Positions 33,894-46,194 of a stretch of DNA of 64,000 nt are shown piece after piece. Positions within the stretch are counted from its first letter, which is position 1; each line of letters starts with the position of its first letter. The stretch comes from Romanomermis culicivorax (lineage: Eukaryota > Nematoda > Enoplea > Mermithida > Mermithidae). The stretch is from assembly GCA_963922205.1 (NCBI GenBank), contig CAWUHX010000156.1:248001-312000 (forward strand). The letters are read 5' to 3'. Below the pieces are notes generated by a model. That model searched no databases, had not been told where the DNA came from, and saw nothing but the letters and a program-made list of their open reading frames with translations. The translations under genes and the position numbers were made by a program.

Positions 33894-36800
33894 TCACCGC
33901 CAGCCGTCGCTTCTATAAGCGTTGGCGGTCGACGTGGCGGGTGGCGACGACGTTCGCTGCGCGACGTTCGGCTTTCTCAACGTTGCGGCGTTTTGATTGG
34001 CGTCGGCGGTCGAGTTGTTCGGGCCACTGCTGCTGCTACCGCCGCTCAACGACGGCCACCAACTGCCGGTAGAGCCGGAAGCGGCGGAGGATGGCACCTA
34101 TTAATGGTCACGGAATAGAAACAGTATTCTCAAGAAAAACGATTACTGTAATGGACCAAAAAATTTGACAAAGAAATTTTCTTGAACATTTATAAGCGAC
34201 TAAAACTTGAGATCAGTTTTTCTTTGTTTACGAGGCATTTCCGAAAAAGATTTTCTTTGCGGGAAAGAACGGTCAAAAATTCGTTAAAAGAAACGCTAAA
34301 ATTTTAAGGCAGTTTCAAACATGTTTTTAGCGATTACACATGTTAACCGTTACCTGCTTTCATTACGATACGATGTCAGATGAAGACTGGCGACGAAATT
34401 TAACAGGAAGTTCAAGTTTCAAATTCAAAAAGTTCAATGGATCAAGCATGAGAATTAATGCCGAGTAAGTCAATTGAGAAGTTGTTAAGTACAGGTACAG
34501 TAAGGTGTATGGAAACTAACCTGCTGAGCAGGTGCAGCTTGTCCGTTAGAGTTGCCGTTAGTAGCATTCTGCGTCATTTGAAAGCTGGACATCAATTTCG
34601 TGAAATCGGATGCCGCTCCGCCGGTGGCGGCTCCGGTAGCGGCGGCAATAAAAGCTTAAAACAAGAAATGTTCGTATTAAATTTAGAGGAACATACTGTG
34701 AAAAATGAACAAATGAAGAACGAAAAATGGATAATAATCAACAATGCTGAAAATTCAATTCAGACTTGAAGAATTTTGGAAAATCTGCCAGTAAGATTTA
34801 TAGGTAAAACCTGGCTTTTTTGAAGTCATTTTAGGGACCTGGCTCCTAAAAATTTGGAAACAGCTCCTATAATTTTAGGTCTAGGAGCCATTTTGGCTCC
34901 TAAAATTTTGATTAATTTTCATTGCGTTGTTCATTATTTTCAGATTAATGTTTTTCCACAAATCAAACTTTCTGGGGTAAAATTTTTTTGAAAAAGCGAA
35001 AAAATGAGGAGGGTTCGACATGAAAAAAAATTTTGGTTCATTTAGAGGTGAAAATCTGAATTTTCCAACTTTTTGCAACTATAATTTTAAACATGAAGCC
35101 GAGTTTGAATTCTTAAAGCCCGGTTCACGCGGCAAAATTTCACCGCATACATGTTAAGCTTTTTCCAAAAATGTCGCGACATTAAGATGTTCACAAGTGC
35201 GACATAGGAAGGTAACATAATGTGCGACATATGCTATGACATATAATGCGACATTTTCCACCCCAGTATTATTTTTTGATGTTGAAAAGGGAGTCTGTTG
35301 CTATTCTTGATTTTGTCCTACTTTTGGATGATGAGTATTTTAATTCAAAAGGAAAATTTTGGATAAAACCATATTTGGCTAGAAAAGCTTTGGGTTGCTA
35401 CAACTTCTGCGCAAATTCGCACTTGAAGACAGGGAAAACTATCGAAGGTGGATGTGATCGGGTGAAGCATCTTTTTTGGAAATTCTGCCTGTCATGCGGA
35501 GTGATTATCATAGAAAAAGATACGATTCACAAAATTCATGCTAAAATAGCCGGCTGAGCGAAAAAGAAAACCGTATATCGTTTAGCTTATGTCGCGCTCG
35601 TTCACACGTGACGATTTTAGTTAACATACGCATGTCGCGACATGTAGGTCGGGTATACGTTGTGCAAAATGTCGTCGTGTGAACCGACCTTAAGCATCGC
35701 GAAAGTGACTTTCAGAAGTTGAAACTCAATTAGAATTTTTTCAAATTCATGGAAGCATGACTATATTTTTTATGAAAACACGTTCTTGAACAGAAAATTT
35801 GAACCCTATGTTTATTGAATATGTTATCCTTAGATTGATTTTCCAGCATTTTAAATGTAAGAATCTGAAAAAAAATTTCGGTGCTGCGCGCCGGAATAGC
35901 GCACAACACAAGAAATAAGAACAGAAGCTCTATTCTTCAATACCCTGTGCTTCTGTTCCAGAAGAAGGCGAACTCAAGTGCTATCCTGGAAGGACGTTCG
36001 TGCAAAAATACACAAAGTTTCATGTTTTTTTTTGCGAACAAAAGAACAACATTTTTTCGAACAAAAATGTTTTGATTGATCCTTGCACATTTACCAAAAG
36101 ACCAATACAAGAAAAACACTGACTGGAAATAAAGTTTTTGAACACGTATCAACTGCTTAAATATCCGTATAATTTAATTACATTCCGCAGTGTGTTACAA
36201 GCCTATTTTTGCGATACCTAACAAATTTATGGCCCCTAAAAATTTAGGCCTAGGAGCCATTTGACTAGTGACTTTCAAACCCAAAAAGGTCTGGGTAACA
36301 CTGATGAAAAGAAAAAAATCATACATGACTGAAAAACAATTTCAAAATTTAGCTAAACGAATCAAATCCCGTTGAGTTTAGAGTGAGGCCACTCAGGATT
36401 TTTTAGCACGACTCCCATTAGCATTCATGCTAATGAAAAAATATTTCATCAGCTCAGTTAGCACGGTTGACACTTTTTTCGTGTCAAAGTAATGTGACTC
36501 TGATAACATGCTTATATTGTATTAACTCATGAAATCATGCTTGATATTGGTACGTTTGGAAGGAATAAAGATTCTAATTTACATTATGCATTTAATTAGT
36601 TGACCAAAAAATAAATATTCAGTAGTCAGTTTGACAGTAATACTTTCAGGAATCGCATAATTCGCGTTCTGTTTGGATAAAAGTTTACATGTTTTCATTG
36701 TATCTGGATCTGCAAATCAACTTCAATACAGGGATTGACCTTTTTCAGAAAACGTTCAATTAGATTTGCTACTCACTATTACTGATTTGCCTAAACTTCA

Positions 36801-39800
36801 GCATTCTGAGTCAGATCGAAACCACTCGACCATAGTAAAAATTTTGTTGTTGATCATAAACTTGAATCTTCTAACGTTTGTTTTTCTCAGCCAATGACAG
36901 TTTCCAGCTCACAGTAACAAAAAATCTGCTGCTAGGAACTTCTGAAACTATAATGCTTAATTTCACAAATGAGCTGTGAAAATCAGAAATGAACATGTTT
37001 GTAATTAGAGAGCTTGGGGGGGGCCCCAACTTGGCCAACCATATACCCACCCCCCCCCCAGACTTGAAAAAGTTGGCAAAAAAGTGCCTTTTTGGAAAAA
37101 ATTTCGACTTTTTTCGACCCCCTCCCCCAAAATTTCGGGTTTACCCCCAACTGGTATGGAAATGAGATTATAAAAATACCGATAAGTGTAGAGTAATAAT
37201 TTTTTGTTTTATATGAAATTTTGATGTCAATCTCGATCCTGAAAAAACTTGTTCACGGCAAGTCAACTCCACCTTGAGCCGCGGCCAAAATTCCCGGATT
37301 GATCAACGAATTCAAATTTAACGCGCCCATGCTGGCCGTCGCTTGATTTGTCTCGGCGGAATTTTGGTTACTATAGCCGATGGTCGATTGGATGGTGGCC
37401 GGCGCAGTCGCAGCGTAGGTGTTCTGATTGTTAGCCACGGGCTGATGCGCGTACATATGCTGCTGCTGGTGCTGCGGCGCTACGGGCGTCATATTGCGTT
37501 GCGCCGACGGTGGCCCGCAGCCTCCTCCGCCAGTCCATGGCGGTGAGAAAGCGGCGGCCGGATTGACGCCGCTGTTTCCGCCGGGCGTAACATTGTAAGA
37601 ATTGTAAGGTGGATAATTCCAGACCTGAAAATAAATTTTTTATAGTTAATTATATCGAACAAAAAATTGCAGAAAATAAGTCAAGACTGATAATAATTAT
37701 TGTGAATCATTCTGAAAAAAAGTAAAATTTTCCCCTGATCTTTTATGGAAAAAATGATTTATAGTAAATTATTTGTCATGATAAGTTCGAGATTATGATA
37801 ATGAATTATTTTCATTCAATTTCTTCAGACGGATACATTTTTATTGTGATCACGATTAATGTCAAAATCGTACATTTTGAATGAAATTCTATCTTTTTCA
37901 TCCTCCGGTTTATTGTTAATTCACGAATGGAACAAATTTTGGAATGAATTTTAAGGATTTTTGAGAATATGAGAACGCACATGCTATCCCAGTGAGCCAA
38001 ACTGTACTCTACCAGTTTTATCTCATAAATTTTTTGCAAATATTACTCGCCGTGTCGTCTCAATCGGACTCTCTTCGTTCCACCTAATTTTTGAATATAT
38101 ATCATTTTTTTTTCTTTTGTCTTATTTTTCGCCGTACCTTTCAATTTATTCTGTCGGTTAGTATTTTCTGCTGATTTTGCTCATTTTCCCACTCTTGAAC
38201 ATTTCTGCTTCATTTCGCATCTTTTCGCTCTTAGTGCAACTTCTTTGATAAAAATTCAGTTTTTTCCTGTAATTTTTAAACTCCAGATCCTTACCTTATT
38301 AGCATGCGGCGATTGATCATAGGCGAAGGGCGAATGACGATTGTCGCCGCGATCGTTTGAATAGAACCTGCTACCGGCCGGCATCGACGGCGAAAAATAA
38401 TCGTCGACCGGACCAGAATCCCAACGCCGATGGTACGGTTCCGCCAACGAACGACCGCCCGAATAACGCGATGACGAACCGCCGTCGGGCGAAAAGACGT
38501 TGTTACGACCATATACGTTGCCGCCGCCTCGCGGCCCCAAGCGGTTACTGTTATCCATCGGACTGTTGCCGTTGTTGTGACCATGAGGCGAATGATCTTT
38601 GGGCACAGCTTGACTAACGTGGATGCTGCATCTGAAAAGAAATGGACTTGTTGAAAAACTTGACACCCGCAGTAGATTGTCAGCCATAGAATTCGGTGAT
38701 ATCAGAAGAAAATTTAGTACGCATGAGTACAGAGTACTTTGTACGATACCGACAGCTACTTTAAAAAGTTACGGAAAGTGTAAAAAACACGATTGAAGAA
38801 TAGTTCATTAATCCGCGAGGCAAAATGAATATTCATACATTAAATAACTTCTTCTCTGAACTGAATTTGAGAAACTCAGGCTGAATCACTGAGAAACGCA
38901 TAAAAATGGAAAATTTTTAAACATAGGCATACTGCAGCTAATCGAATTTCGATTTTCAGGCAAAATGAATGCAGCAGTGAAGTTCCACATCAAACTACGT
39001 AAAATAACCTTAAGGTACAATTAATTTTTTACTTATCATAGCAAAGGCCGAACTTCAGAAAGTGTACCTTAAAGCTACGGCAAATTTAATCGTAAAGAGC
39101 GTTTGGTTCAAATTACTAACATTAACAGTTTAGATCAAAAAATCGTATGTTCAGTGTTAAATCGTACAATTTTCATACTTTTTAAAAAATATTTATCTTA
39201 TGGTTAATATCGCCGGATCATACATGTAACGGAGCTCCGAGGCCATTCGACTTTTACACCGAGAAAGTCCAAAAAACGGTTCAAAAATTGTAATTTTTGT
39301 CCGAAAAAATGTAAAAAATATATTCATGACGCGACGCGCCGAAAAAATTGACGTTTTTGACCATTTTCTGGTCAAAAATTGACATTTTTCAGCTTTCTTT
39401 CGACCAAAAGTATGGGGGTCCCTATGACTACCATATGGCAGGTCTTTTTTGTACATGACCCATTTGCACATGTACAAATGGCAGCCAATATTTCGTTTGT
39501 ACAATTTGTACATAGCAAGAATAGATATAAATTAAGTAACCTGTGTTCCTCTACGTCAAGACCAAATATTAATAACCAAATTGGTTCAATTCTCAAATAT
39601 CAATACAAAGGAGAATTGAGGTTAGAATTTTAAATGAAGTGATGTTAGAATTTCTAAATCTCAGCCGCTAAAAACAGATGAGGAAGGTTTGAGATTTGAA
39701 GAAAATAATTAAATCTTTTTTCTGCAATGATTCAATAGTAAGTATATTATAAAAATATGTGACAAAATACTATCATGCGTTGACGAAATATAATATTTTC

Positions 39801-42800
39801 GTTTTTTACATGTACAAATGACTACCCCAATTTCGTTTGCCGCCAAAAAATCTCATTGCCTCCGGCAAAAAAGAAACAGTGCCACGGCCGATTATTTTTG
39901 GCAGGGGTTCCTATAGCACTTTCCCCTCCAATTACATGTATGCGCCGCTTAATGCTCATGACTTAATTTTCAAGTAATAATGGAAAACTGGCATCAATAG
40001 CGGTGTTCTATTGTAAAATCGTATGGCTAAGGACACTGTAGCGTTATGTATGAAATTTCAGAGCGAGACTATAGTAATCTTGAAACGAAATTCAAATGGA
40101 TAAAGAATCACTAAATCAAAATCGAATAAGAAAGGATTACATACCCTTTAACAATATAATCTTCACCACACAAGGAAGCTGCGATTTCGGGTTCGCTGAA
40201 CGTCACAAATCCGAAACCGCGGAATGGTTTTGGTATAAAAACGTCTATAACGTCGCCAAATTGGACAAAATGTTCGCGCAAATCTTCGACTGTAACACTT
40301 TCGTTTATACGGCCGACAAAAATTTTACGATCGACAGGATTAGCTGTGTCGAACTGTAATTGGTAGAAAAAAGAAAATAATAGTACACAAATACGGCGAA
40401 AGTTTCAGTTTGAGAGAGAAGATACAGCCTTGAGAAACTTTATTTTTTCTTTCTTCCAATTTTAGTTCAGTAATTGTTAGATGTGCAACAGTTAACCGGA
40501 ACCGGAAGGGACAATTTTTCATAAGGCTAATGATCTTAAAAGCGGTTTGTCCTCTTAGATTTTCTCCGGGAATTTTTCTGCGTGGCGTGTTCAGGATAAG
40601 CCTAAATTGCAGACATTTCGCAAATAAGTCCTTGCATTAACATGATATTGAATGAAACTAGAAAACTGACTAATGCTTGATCCTGAATAAAATGAATAAT
40701 ACGTACACACGAAAAATTCAGCGTAATGTTTTATGAATCATTATTTTTGACGTGAGCTGTCACTTGTCAATGATTACTCTGTACAAGATCCGGATCGAGT
40801 AAGTTAATACTGTATACCTAAATTTTCGGGATCGGATTCGTAATTAAGAACTGACACACTAAATAAAGGAACAGCTGCACCTCTGGTAACTTTTTTGGTT
40901 CTAGGACAATTCGCCCCCAGCAATTCGTCCCACACAATTCGCCCCCGGAAAATTTGCCCCCAACACAATTCGCCCCTGGTACTATACTTACCAGGTTTTA
41001 GATTTAAAAGCAATTTCATGATACGTTATGTAATATATCTCCAGATTTTCTTTTACCAGCTTCATTTCTTGAAACTTTTTATCGGGATCTATGGAGAGCA
41101 ATTAAGATTATGACTAAGTATCACAATTATTCTACGTGTAACTGTATCGTGTTCTTCACTACCTTTTTTGTGACAATTTTTCGATGTACCAAAAACAAAA
41201 AAGAAGAGAAATAGAAAAAACAGAAGAAAAAAGGAAAAAAAGAAAAGGAGAATGAGTAAAAAGTAATCAAGAAAATATAGAAAAAGAAACTAAACAAGAA
41301 AGATGAAAGACAAAAAAGATGAATACAAGAAAAAAATTAAACGAAAAAAGGAACAAAAACATAAAAAATAAATGCAGATCGAAAAACATAAATGACGCGC
41401 AATTCTGCCTATGATATCCGCGTTACAAATAAAAGTTCTGCGAAAATTCTCCTAGGTATTCACGCCATCAGACTAAAATTTGGCATGGTTTCTGAGGATT
41501 AGGACACCATCATTACAAACTTGAAAAAATATGAATTTTTAAATTGCCAGTGATGAGATTTTTCACAAACTTTTGGTCGAAATTGATTATTTTCAGTCAG
41601 ATAAACTTTAGCTGCAAGCTTTCATTTTGAACTCGGCCACACATTTTGTTTCAAGTGGAAAAACAACCGACCACTTCAATTCTAGGGAACTACTACTCAA
41701 ATGTCTGTTTTGCTGACTGTATGAGTAAAAACTGCTTATATTGACTTATTACTAACCGCACCAGTAAACAAATCTTATATTCAAAGAAAATTTTGAAAAA
41801 TTATTTGTGGGCCTTTATTTGGAACATTTTTGTAGATCTTTTTCTTCATGTACATAATACTCGCACTCCGCATCCAGAATTCATAAATTAATATGCTATT
41901 TTGGCCGGGAAAAATCTCTAGGTATTGTGTATGGATGTGTAGAAATGCTATCACATAACTGCTAACAACCTGATGGAATTATTTTTAAATCTGAATTTTT
42001 TGAATTAAAAAACAGTGAATTGGGGGCCAATTACTGGGGGAGAATTGTGGGGGGGGGCGAATTGCTCAGGGGCGAATTGTGTTGGGGACGAACTGCAATG
42101 GGGGCGAATTACCAGGGGCGAATCGCGGGGGACGAATTGCCGGTGGCGAATTGTCCGTATCCCAACTTTTTTACCTTAGAATTTGGAATTTTTACGTCGC
42201 ACCAACGCCCATCGATATTGTGCTTTTGTGACAATGCGGTAACTTGTGAATCATAGTCCGCGAAGCGAATAAATCCAAACCCTTTAGACCGATTAGTTTT
42301 GGCGTCCTTCTTGACCTGCAGCGAAATTTCATTTCAGGTCAGAAGAAAGATTTGTGATATAAAAAGGCGAAAAGCTGGCGAAGACTAGCGACATTTGCGG
42401 TGAAAAACTTGAGCGACACTATAGTACATATAGCATGATCGGCGCACATCCTGCTAACTCATCGGAAAAGCAAGTTTGGGAATTCAATGCTCATTAACAA
42501 AACTTAAGTGGCAAGAAAAATTTCGATTCAATACCAGTGTTTAAAAAAGACTAACAAACGATTTTTGAAAAATCAATGAAAACTTTTGTCAAATACTTGA
42601 TATTTGTTACCTATATATAGATGATAGCATTTTCACATCCAGTCTTTTCTTATTCTAAAAAATTTCCATAATTCTTTGATTTCATTCACATTTTCACAAT
42701 TTTTTATGGGTAAAACTGCAATAAAAAATGTTACATATACAATAAAGGCCAGCACTAGAACGGTAGATCCAGGTTCCAAAATACTGATTCCGATTTTGAA

Positions 42801-45004
42801 TTTTTCATTTATTCGATATCTGTAGTAGATCACGATATTAAATGACTGTTTCAATCAGAATGCCAACGTAGCATCATATTTTCAATTTCCTGTCTATTGC
42901 TACAACATTCAGCAGCACATGAACCAAATGTTAGGATTCTCCAGCAGTTCTTCACTACGCCAAAAGCACGAGAAAAAATTCTGACCATAACTCTATCAAG
43001 ACCGACACATTCGCGCAAAATGAGACAATTATACTGCTCATGCATACCTGTGCAACTAAAACTTCACCAAACTGCTCAAAATACTCTCGCACTTCGTCTT
43101 CAGTCGTTTTGTACGGCAAACCTAACACAATCAAATCTGAACACTTTTTTCGTTCAAGCTTTTTCAATTTGGTAGCACCGCTAGCATCAACATGATCGTC
43201 CATTTTGCGTTTCGTATTTTCTGCAACAAACGAACGCAACACATGGTGACGAAAAAAGTAAGCGGAAACATAAAATAATATGAGAAAATAATGGAATCAG
43301 ATTCCATCTCGCTGTGCAGATTTAGTCCTGTCAGAATACTTGAAAATATTGTTTTTTTCGCAAGACAAATAAATCAAGGTTTTCCAAAAAATTTTCATCT
43401 AAGGTAAACAGTATTTAAAAAACTACGCAAATCTTTTACAAGGATAAAACTTATCCAAGATTTTTAAAGCGTTTTTCTGAAGCAAAAACTATAGTAAGTT
43501 TGAATGAGTTCTAGAACGAGATTGAAATCGGTAAAAATAAAACTTCATTACTTCAAATTAATGAATAAGTATATGGCTTTTTGAATATCAACATCAATGG
43601 AAACAAAATCATTGACTATTTTCGCAGTACGGAGTGCGCACTAAAACTTTCACGGTCAAACATGCACACACGAGACAAACACACTGGATAATAGAGTGAA
43701 TAAAATTAGAAAACAAAAAAAAATTTTGAAAAACAATAAAAAATATGATTTTCTAGCATTCAAACACATATAGCAGGGAACACGCACCTTTGGGAAAAAC
43801 CGCAACATACGTACGATCGCCCCAACCGTCTTCACCGTGGGGTGGATGAATTTTACCGCCTTCGTCTAATCTGAAACAGATATTCACAGTCAGCAGCAAA
43901 CATACAATTTTCGTCTTCGTGAAAGGTAACTGTTTTCAAGCAGTTCTCCAAAACACATCTTTGATTCTGAAATTTGAATCCCCATCTTTTCAAAAAAATG
44001 GGTAAAGAGCCAACTTTTTTTAATTTTTCTCAAAGTTGGCGACTCAAAAATGTTTGAAAATCAATGAATGAAAAAAATATTGTATTCAGGATTGCTTACA
44101 ACTAATACGCCTTCACTAAATTTTTTTTCCGACGACCTCTTATCCTGAAAGAGCAAAGCATGCACAAAAATCAATTTTAAGACAACCCTAAAAAATAATT
44201 TACGCCGGAAACGAAATTATGCAATTAAATACTCAACTTCACTAAAGAACTTTTCATTGAAAAATTGTTAGACGCTCAGTTCGGTGGGTTCACAAATCAC
44301 AAAGTCGCAATGCCCTATGATGACGTGTAATTAAGCGAAATAATAAAAATATGAAATGTATTCGTTTTTCAATTTCACATTTTATAAGCAAATAACATTC
44401 ACAAAGCGTTCGCTAGAATCTGCATCTAATGGTTGATATTCTAGATATTGCAAATATTCACTGTAAATACAGGAATATAAAAGTTGCTGATACAGAAATT
44501 CATCTTTATTGCTTTAGAAGGGGAGTATGTAAACGCGTCTCACGCCTCTTGTACCGTGTACTTAGGACCTCTCTATTTTTTATTAATTGTGTGCATGTTA
44601 CGTTCTATGTTGTTATGACATTTGTTTCTAACGTTTGTAATTTCAGAATGAATTATTATTATTGAGCATTTCAAGGGAAACAACAGTTACCTTAGACCAC
44701 GAAAAGCTCCAGAAGATGTTCGGAATTTAATTCCTGAAGCCCCGGGATATTGCGCGGCTAATGTTGATAATAACAACAAACCGTCATTTTCAATCGGTAT
44801 TTCTATAGGCTCATCGTTTTCTTCGTCGATCACTTTGATATACGTTGGTTCGGCGGCGGTCGGAAGGATATCTTTCGACGTTTTAATTCTCGGCGCGAGA
44901 GATAAACCATTTTCGTCCTCGATTTTAATCACTGCATCATCCGCTTTTTCTGTTTGTTTGTTCGAATCGTTGATTAAACTAATAGATTCATCGTTATTGC
45001 TCAT
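33894..45004 (-). CDS. TARDBP: TDP-43 (TAR DNA-binding protein) orthologue
   Basis: RNA-binding regulator of splicing and RNA stability, mainly nuclear. Nine exons: 45004-44691, 43870-43788, 43220-43048, 42315-42175, 40353-40145, 38631-38295, 37624-37273, 34654-34521, 34097-33894. Phases agree throughout, giving 648 residues (human 414). Residues 1-53 are a non-conserved extension; the N-terminal oligomerisation domain spans 54-132 ([25 protein letters not shown]). A bipartite nuclear signal (KRK...KLKK) begins near 136. RRM1 has LIVLGL and KGFGFIRF (201-208); RRM2 has IFVGRI (248-253) and RGFGFVTF (282-289). The rest is a long Gly/Ser/Asn/Gln-rich tail including the conserved helix [18 protein letters not shown], formed only across the exon 7/8 junction. 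The alternative is reading on to a TGA at 37253-37255, which gives 542 residues. A splice acceptor just upstream (TTATTCAG, about 45017) suggests a 5' UTR intron. Confidence 0.93.
34808..36296. mobile_element. hAT-like element with nested Harbinger insertion
   Basis: The left end (ACCTGGCTTTTTTGAAGTCA, about 34808) and right end (CAAAAAGGTCTGGGT, about 36296) are imperfect inverted repeats. Both are followed inward by GGCTCCTA-type words also found at the ends of 57049-58478. It lies in TDP-43 intron 7 and is interrupted at 35117-35690. No clear target duplication was found, so the boundaries are approximate. Confidence 0.5.
35117..35690 (+). mobile_element. PIF/Harbinger-type non-autonomous element
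   Basis: Inverted termini AGCCCGGTTCACGCGG and AGGTCGGTTCACACGACG (right end read inward), with a TAA target duplication (35114-35116 and 35691-35693), the three-base AT-rich target typical of PIF/Harbinger. Inside, 35246-35557 is an open frame containing [16 protein letters not shown], which resembles the region before the DDE core of Harbinger transposases (RFWV-P-ARR-type). It is too short to be functional. Confidence 0.7.
37012..37157 (+). mobile_element. Truncated family B MITE in TDP-43 intron 7
   Basis: Contains the GGGGGGGGCCCCAACTTGG left block, the CCCCCCCCCAGACTTG middle and a worn CCCCAACTGGTATGG right end. It lies about 100 bp downstream, in transcription sense, of the exon 7 TGA at 37253. 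Confidence 0.5.
39219..39942 (-). mobile_element. Family A MITE, inverted, with internal insertion (TDP-43 intron 5)
   Basis: Left end CATACATGTAACGGAGCTCC, right end AATTACATGTATG. The flanks CGCCGGAT and CGCCGCTT are a decayed 8-bp duplication (6 of 8 match). About 450 bp of unrelated AT-rich DNA with TTTGTACA-type words is inserted after 39440. Confidence 0.7.
40904..42156. mobile_element. Foldback element with CAATTCGCCCC word arrays (TDP-43 intron 4)
   Basis: The left arm (40904-40980) repeats CAATTCGCCCC with variants; the right arm (about 42015-42156) repeats GGGGCGAATTG in the complementary orientation. The outermost 17 bases pair almost exactly (GGACAATTCGCC). The interior holds a long purine-rich tract (about 41185-41400). 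The right end is 18 nt inside the intron after the exon 4 donor. No transposase is recognised. Confidence 0.7.
42851..43045 (-). pseudogene. PIF/Harbinger transposase fragment (TDP-43 intron 3)
   Basis: The frame contains [13 protein letters not shown], close to the conserved RVVENAFGIL..RWRIL stretch near the C-terminal end of the Harbinger DDE domain, preceded by a worn YNCLILREC (family: YN.RLSRAR). Only about 65 codons remain. It starts immediately after the exon 3 donor of TDP-43, so it is intronic, and without the earlier DDE motifs it cannot be active. Confidence 0.5.
44500..44670 (+). mobile_element. 3' end of a non-LTR retrotransposon (TDP-43 intron 1)
   Basis: Runs parallel to 47015-47150: GGGG-GTATGTAA near the start, then T-rich DNA with TGTT..TATGACATTT and TTTGTAA, ending in a short ATT repeat tail. 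It would be the 3' untranslated end of the same element family. Confidence 0.5.
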
Positions 45005-45016
45005 GGTGCACAAATC

Positions 45017-46194
45017 TGAATAAAACATGCATGTAAATCACGCGAAAAGACTTTTCGAACTAATTTGTCTAAAAAACAAGGAAAAAATGCTCAAGAAAAG
45101 TAAGCTAATCTCCAAATTGTTCGTTTTGTTTCACTTTTGTTAGGGTTTAAGCAGGAGTCTCATCAGCACCCGTGCTAATCGGACTCGTGCTAAAAACTAA
45201 AATTTTCTCACTTTTTTCTTCTTTTTTGCAAGTTACTGACTCCGAAAATATCAGAATCATTGGGTATACTCCCACAAAATGCAGAAAAAAAGCATCCGTG
45301 GCCACAAACGTCTTTAAAAATGTAGAAAAATTTTGGAAAAAGAAAAAAATTGTGGGTTCGTTTCTGTGGAAAGAATCGTAGAGGAAAAACGGTTTGTCTT
45401 GTCAGCGGGGAGGGTAGTGCGCATTTTTGTTGCTATTTCAAGCCTGCAGTTAGTGTTGGGCACCGTGTTGCTGCCCATTTCGCGATTGGGAAGTCGACAT
45501 GCAAATTAAGAAACGTCTGGCGCAGACAAATTTGCATATGCAGCAACAGAGTACGAAAGAAAGAAGAAAAAATCATGAAAATCAATCTTATGTTTGGCTA
45601 CTTTTTGTGTAATACTGACGCCTACTAAATATAATCAATCATTCAGCCGACTCAGCGTCCTTAATTTAGATAAATTTAGAGGTTCATCCACTTTCTTCAT
45701 AGAATTTGTTAATTACTAATATATTTGCATACTTCGATGGCAGTAGTGATCGTACAGGGTCTCCGTCCCCGAAAGAAATACCGGGGATCCCCGGATTTTC
45801 GTCCCCGTCCCCGATCTGAGAAAGTGATGGGGCATCGGGTAATTTTTATACGTCTCAGCACATCATGTTGCTTTTGCCTAAAGTAATGCAGCTATACATC
45901 TATTTATAAATATGTATAGGTGCAAAAAAGTCGGAGTAACGGCATCTACACGTATATTATATTAATGTGCTGGTGGGTTGCTGCCTGCTGGATGGAATAA
46001 TGAAAGACAAGCATAGAATATACCTATGCTTAAAATAACATATCGAAGGTGGTGTATTTAGGCAGATTTCGATTGTCCGAGGTCTGTTTAGTTTTTTTTG
46101 CATTAGGTAAACTGTTCCCTACTTCTATGTAGTCATTGTCTAACCAAGGTTGATTATTCAGCAGCGATTTATCTCATAGAGTACATGTGCTAAC
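45017..46194. other. TDP-43 upstream region with degenerate repeat
   Basis: 45150-45390 is a worn relative of the CACCGTTTTTTTCCTC hAT-like family (compare 11820-12003). A CAGGGTCTCCGTCCCCG/CGGGGATCCCCG block near 45768-45850 looks like another transposon end. The TDP-43 promoter and non-coding first exon should lie near the left edge but cannot be placed. Confidence 0.4.

Noticed and set aside
33648-34118. Plus-strand 156-codon open frame
   Set aside because: It is the antisense shadow of TDP-43 exon 9 plus flanking sequence; phase and similarity favour the minus strand.
38357-38617. Plus-strand Arg-rich open frame
   Set aside because: Antisense shadow of TDP-43 exon 6.
42955-43242. TDP-43 exon 3 read through its donor as a short protein
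   Set aside because: The continuation after VLVAQV does not match RRM1, whereas splicing to 42315 restores the RRM1 sequence exactly in phase.
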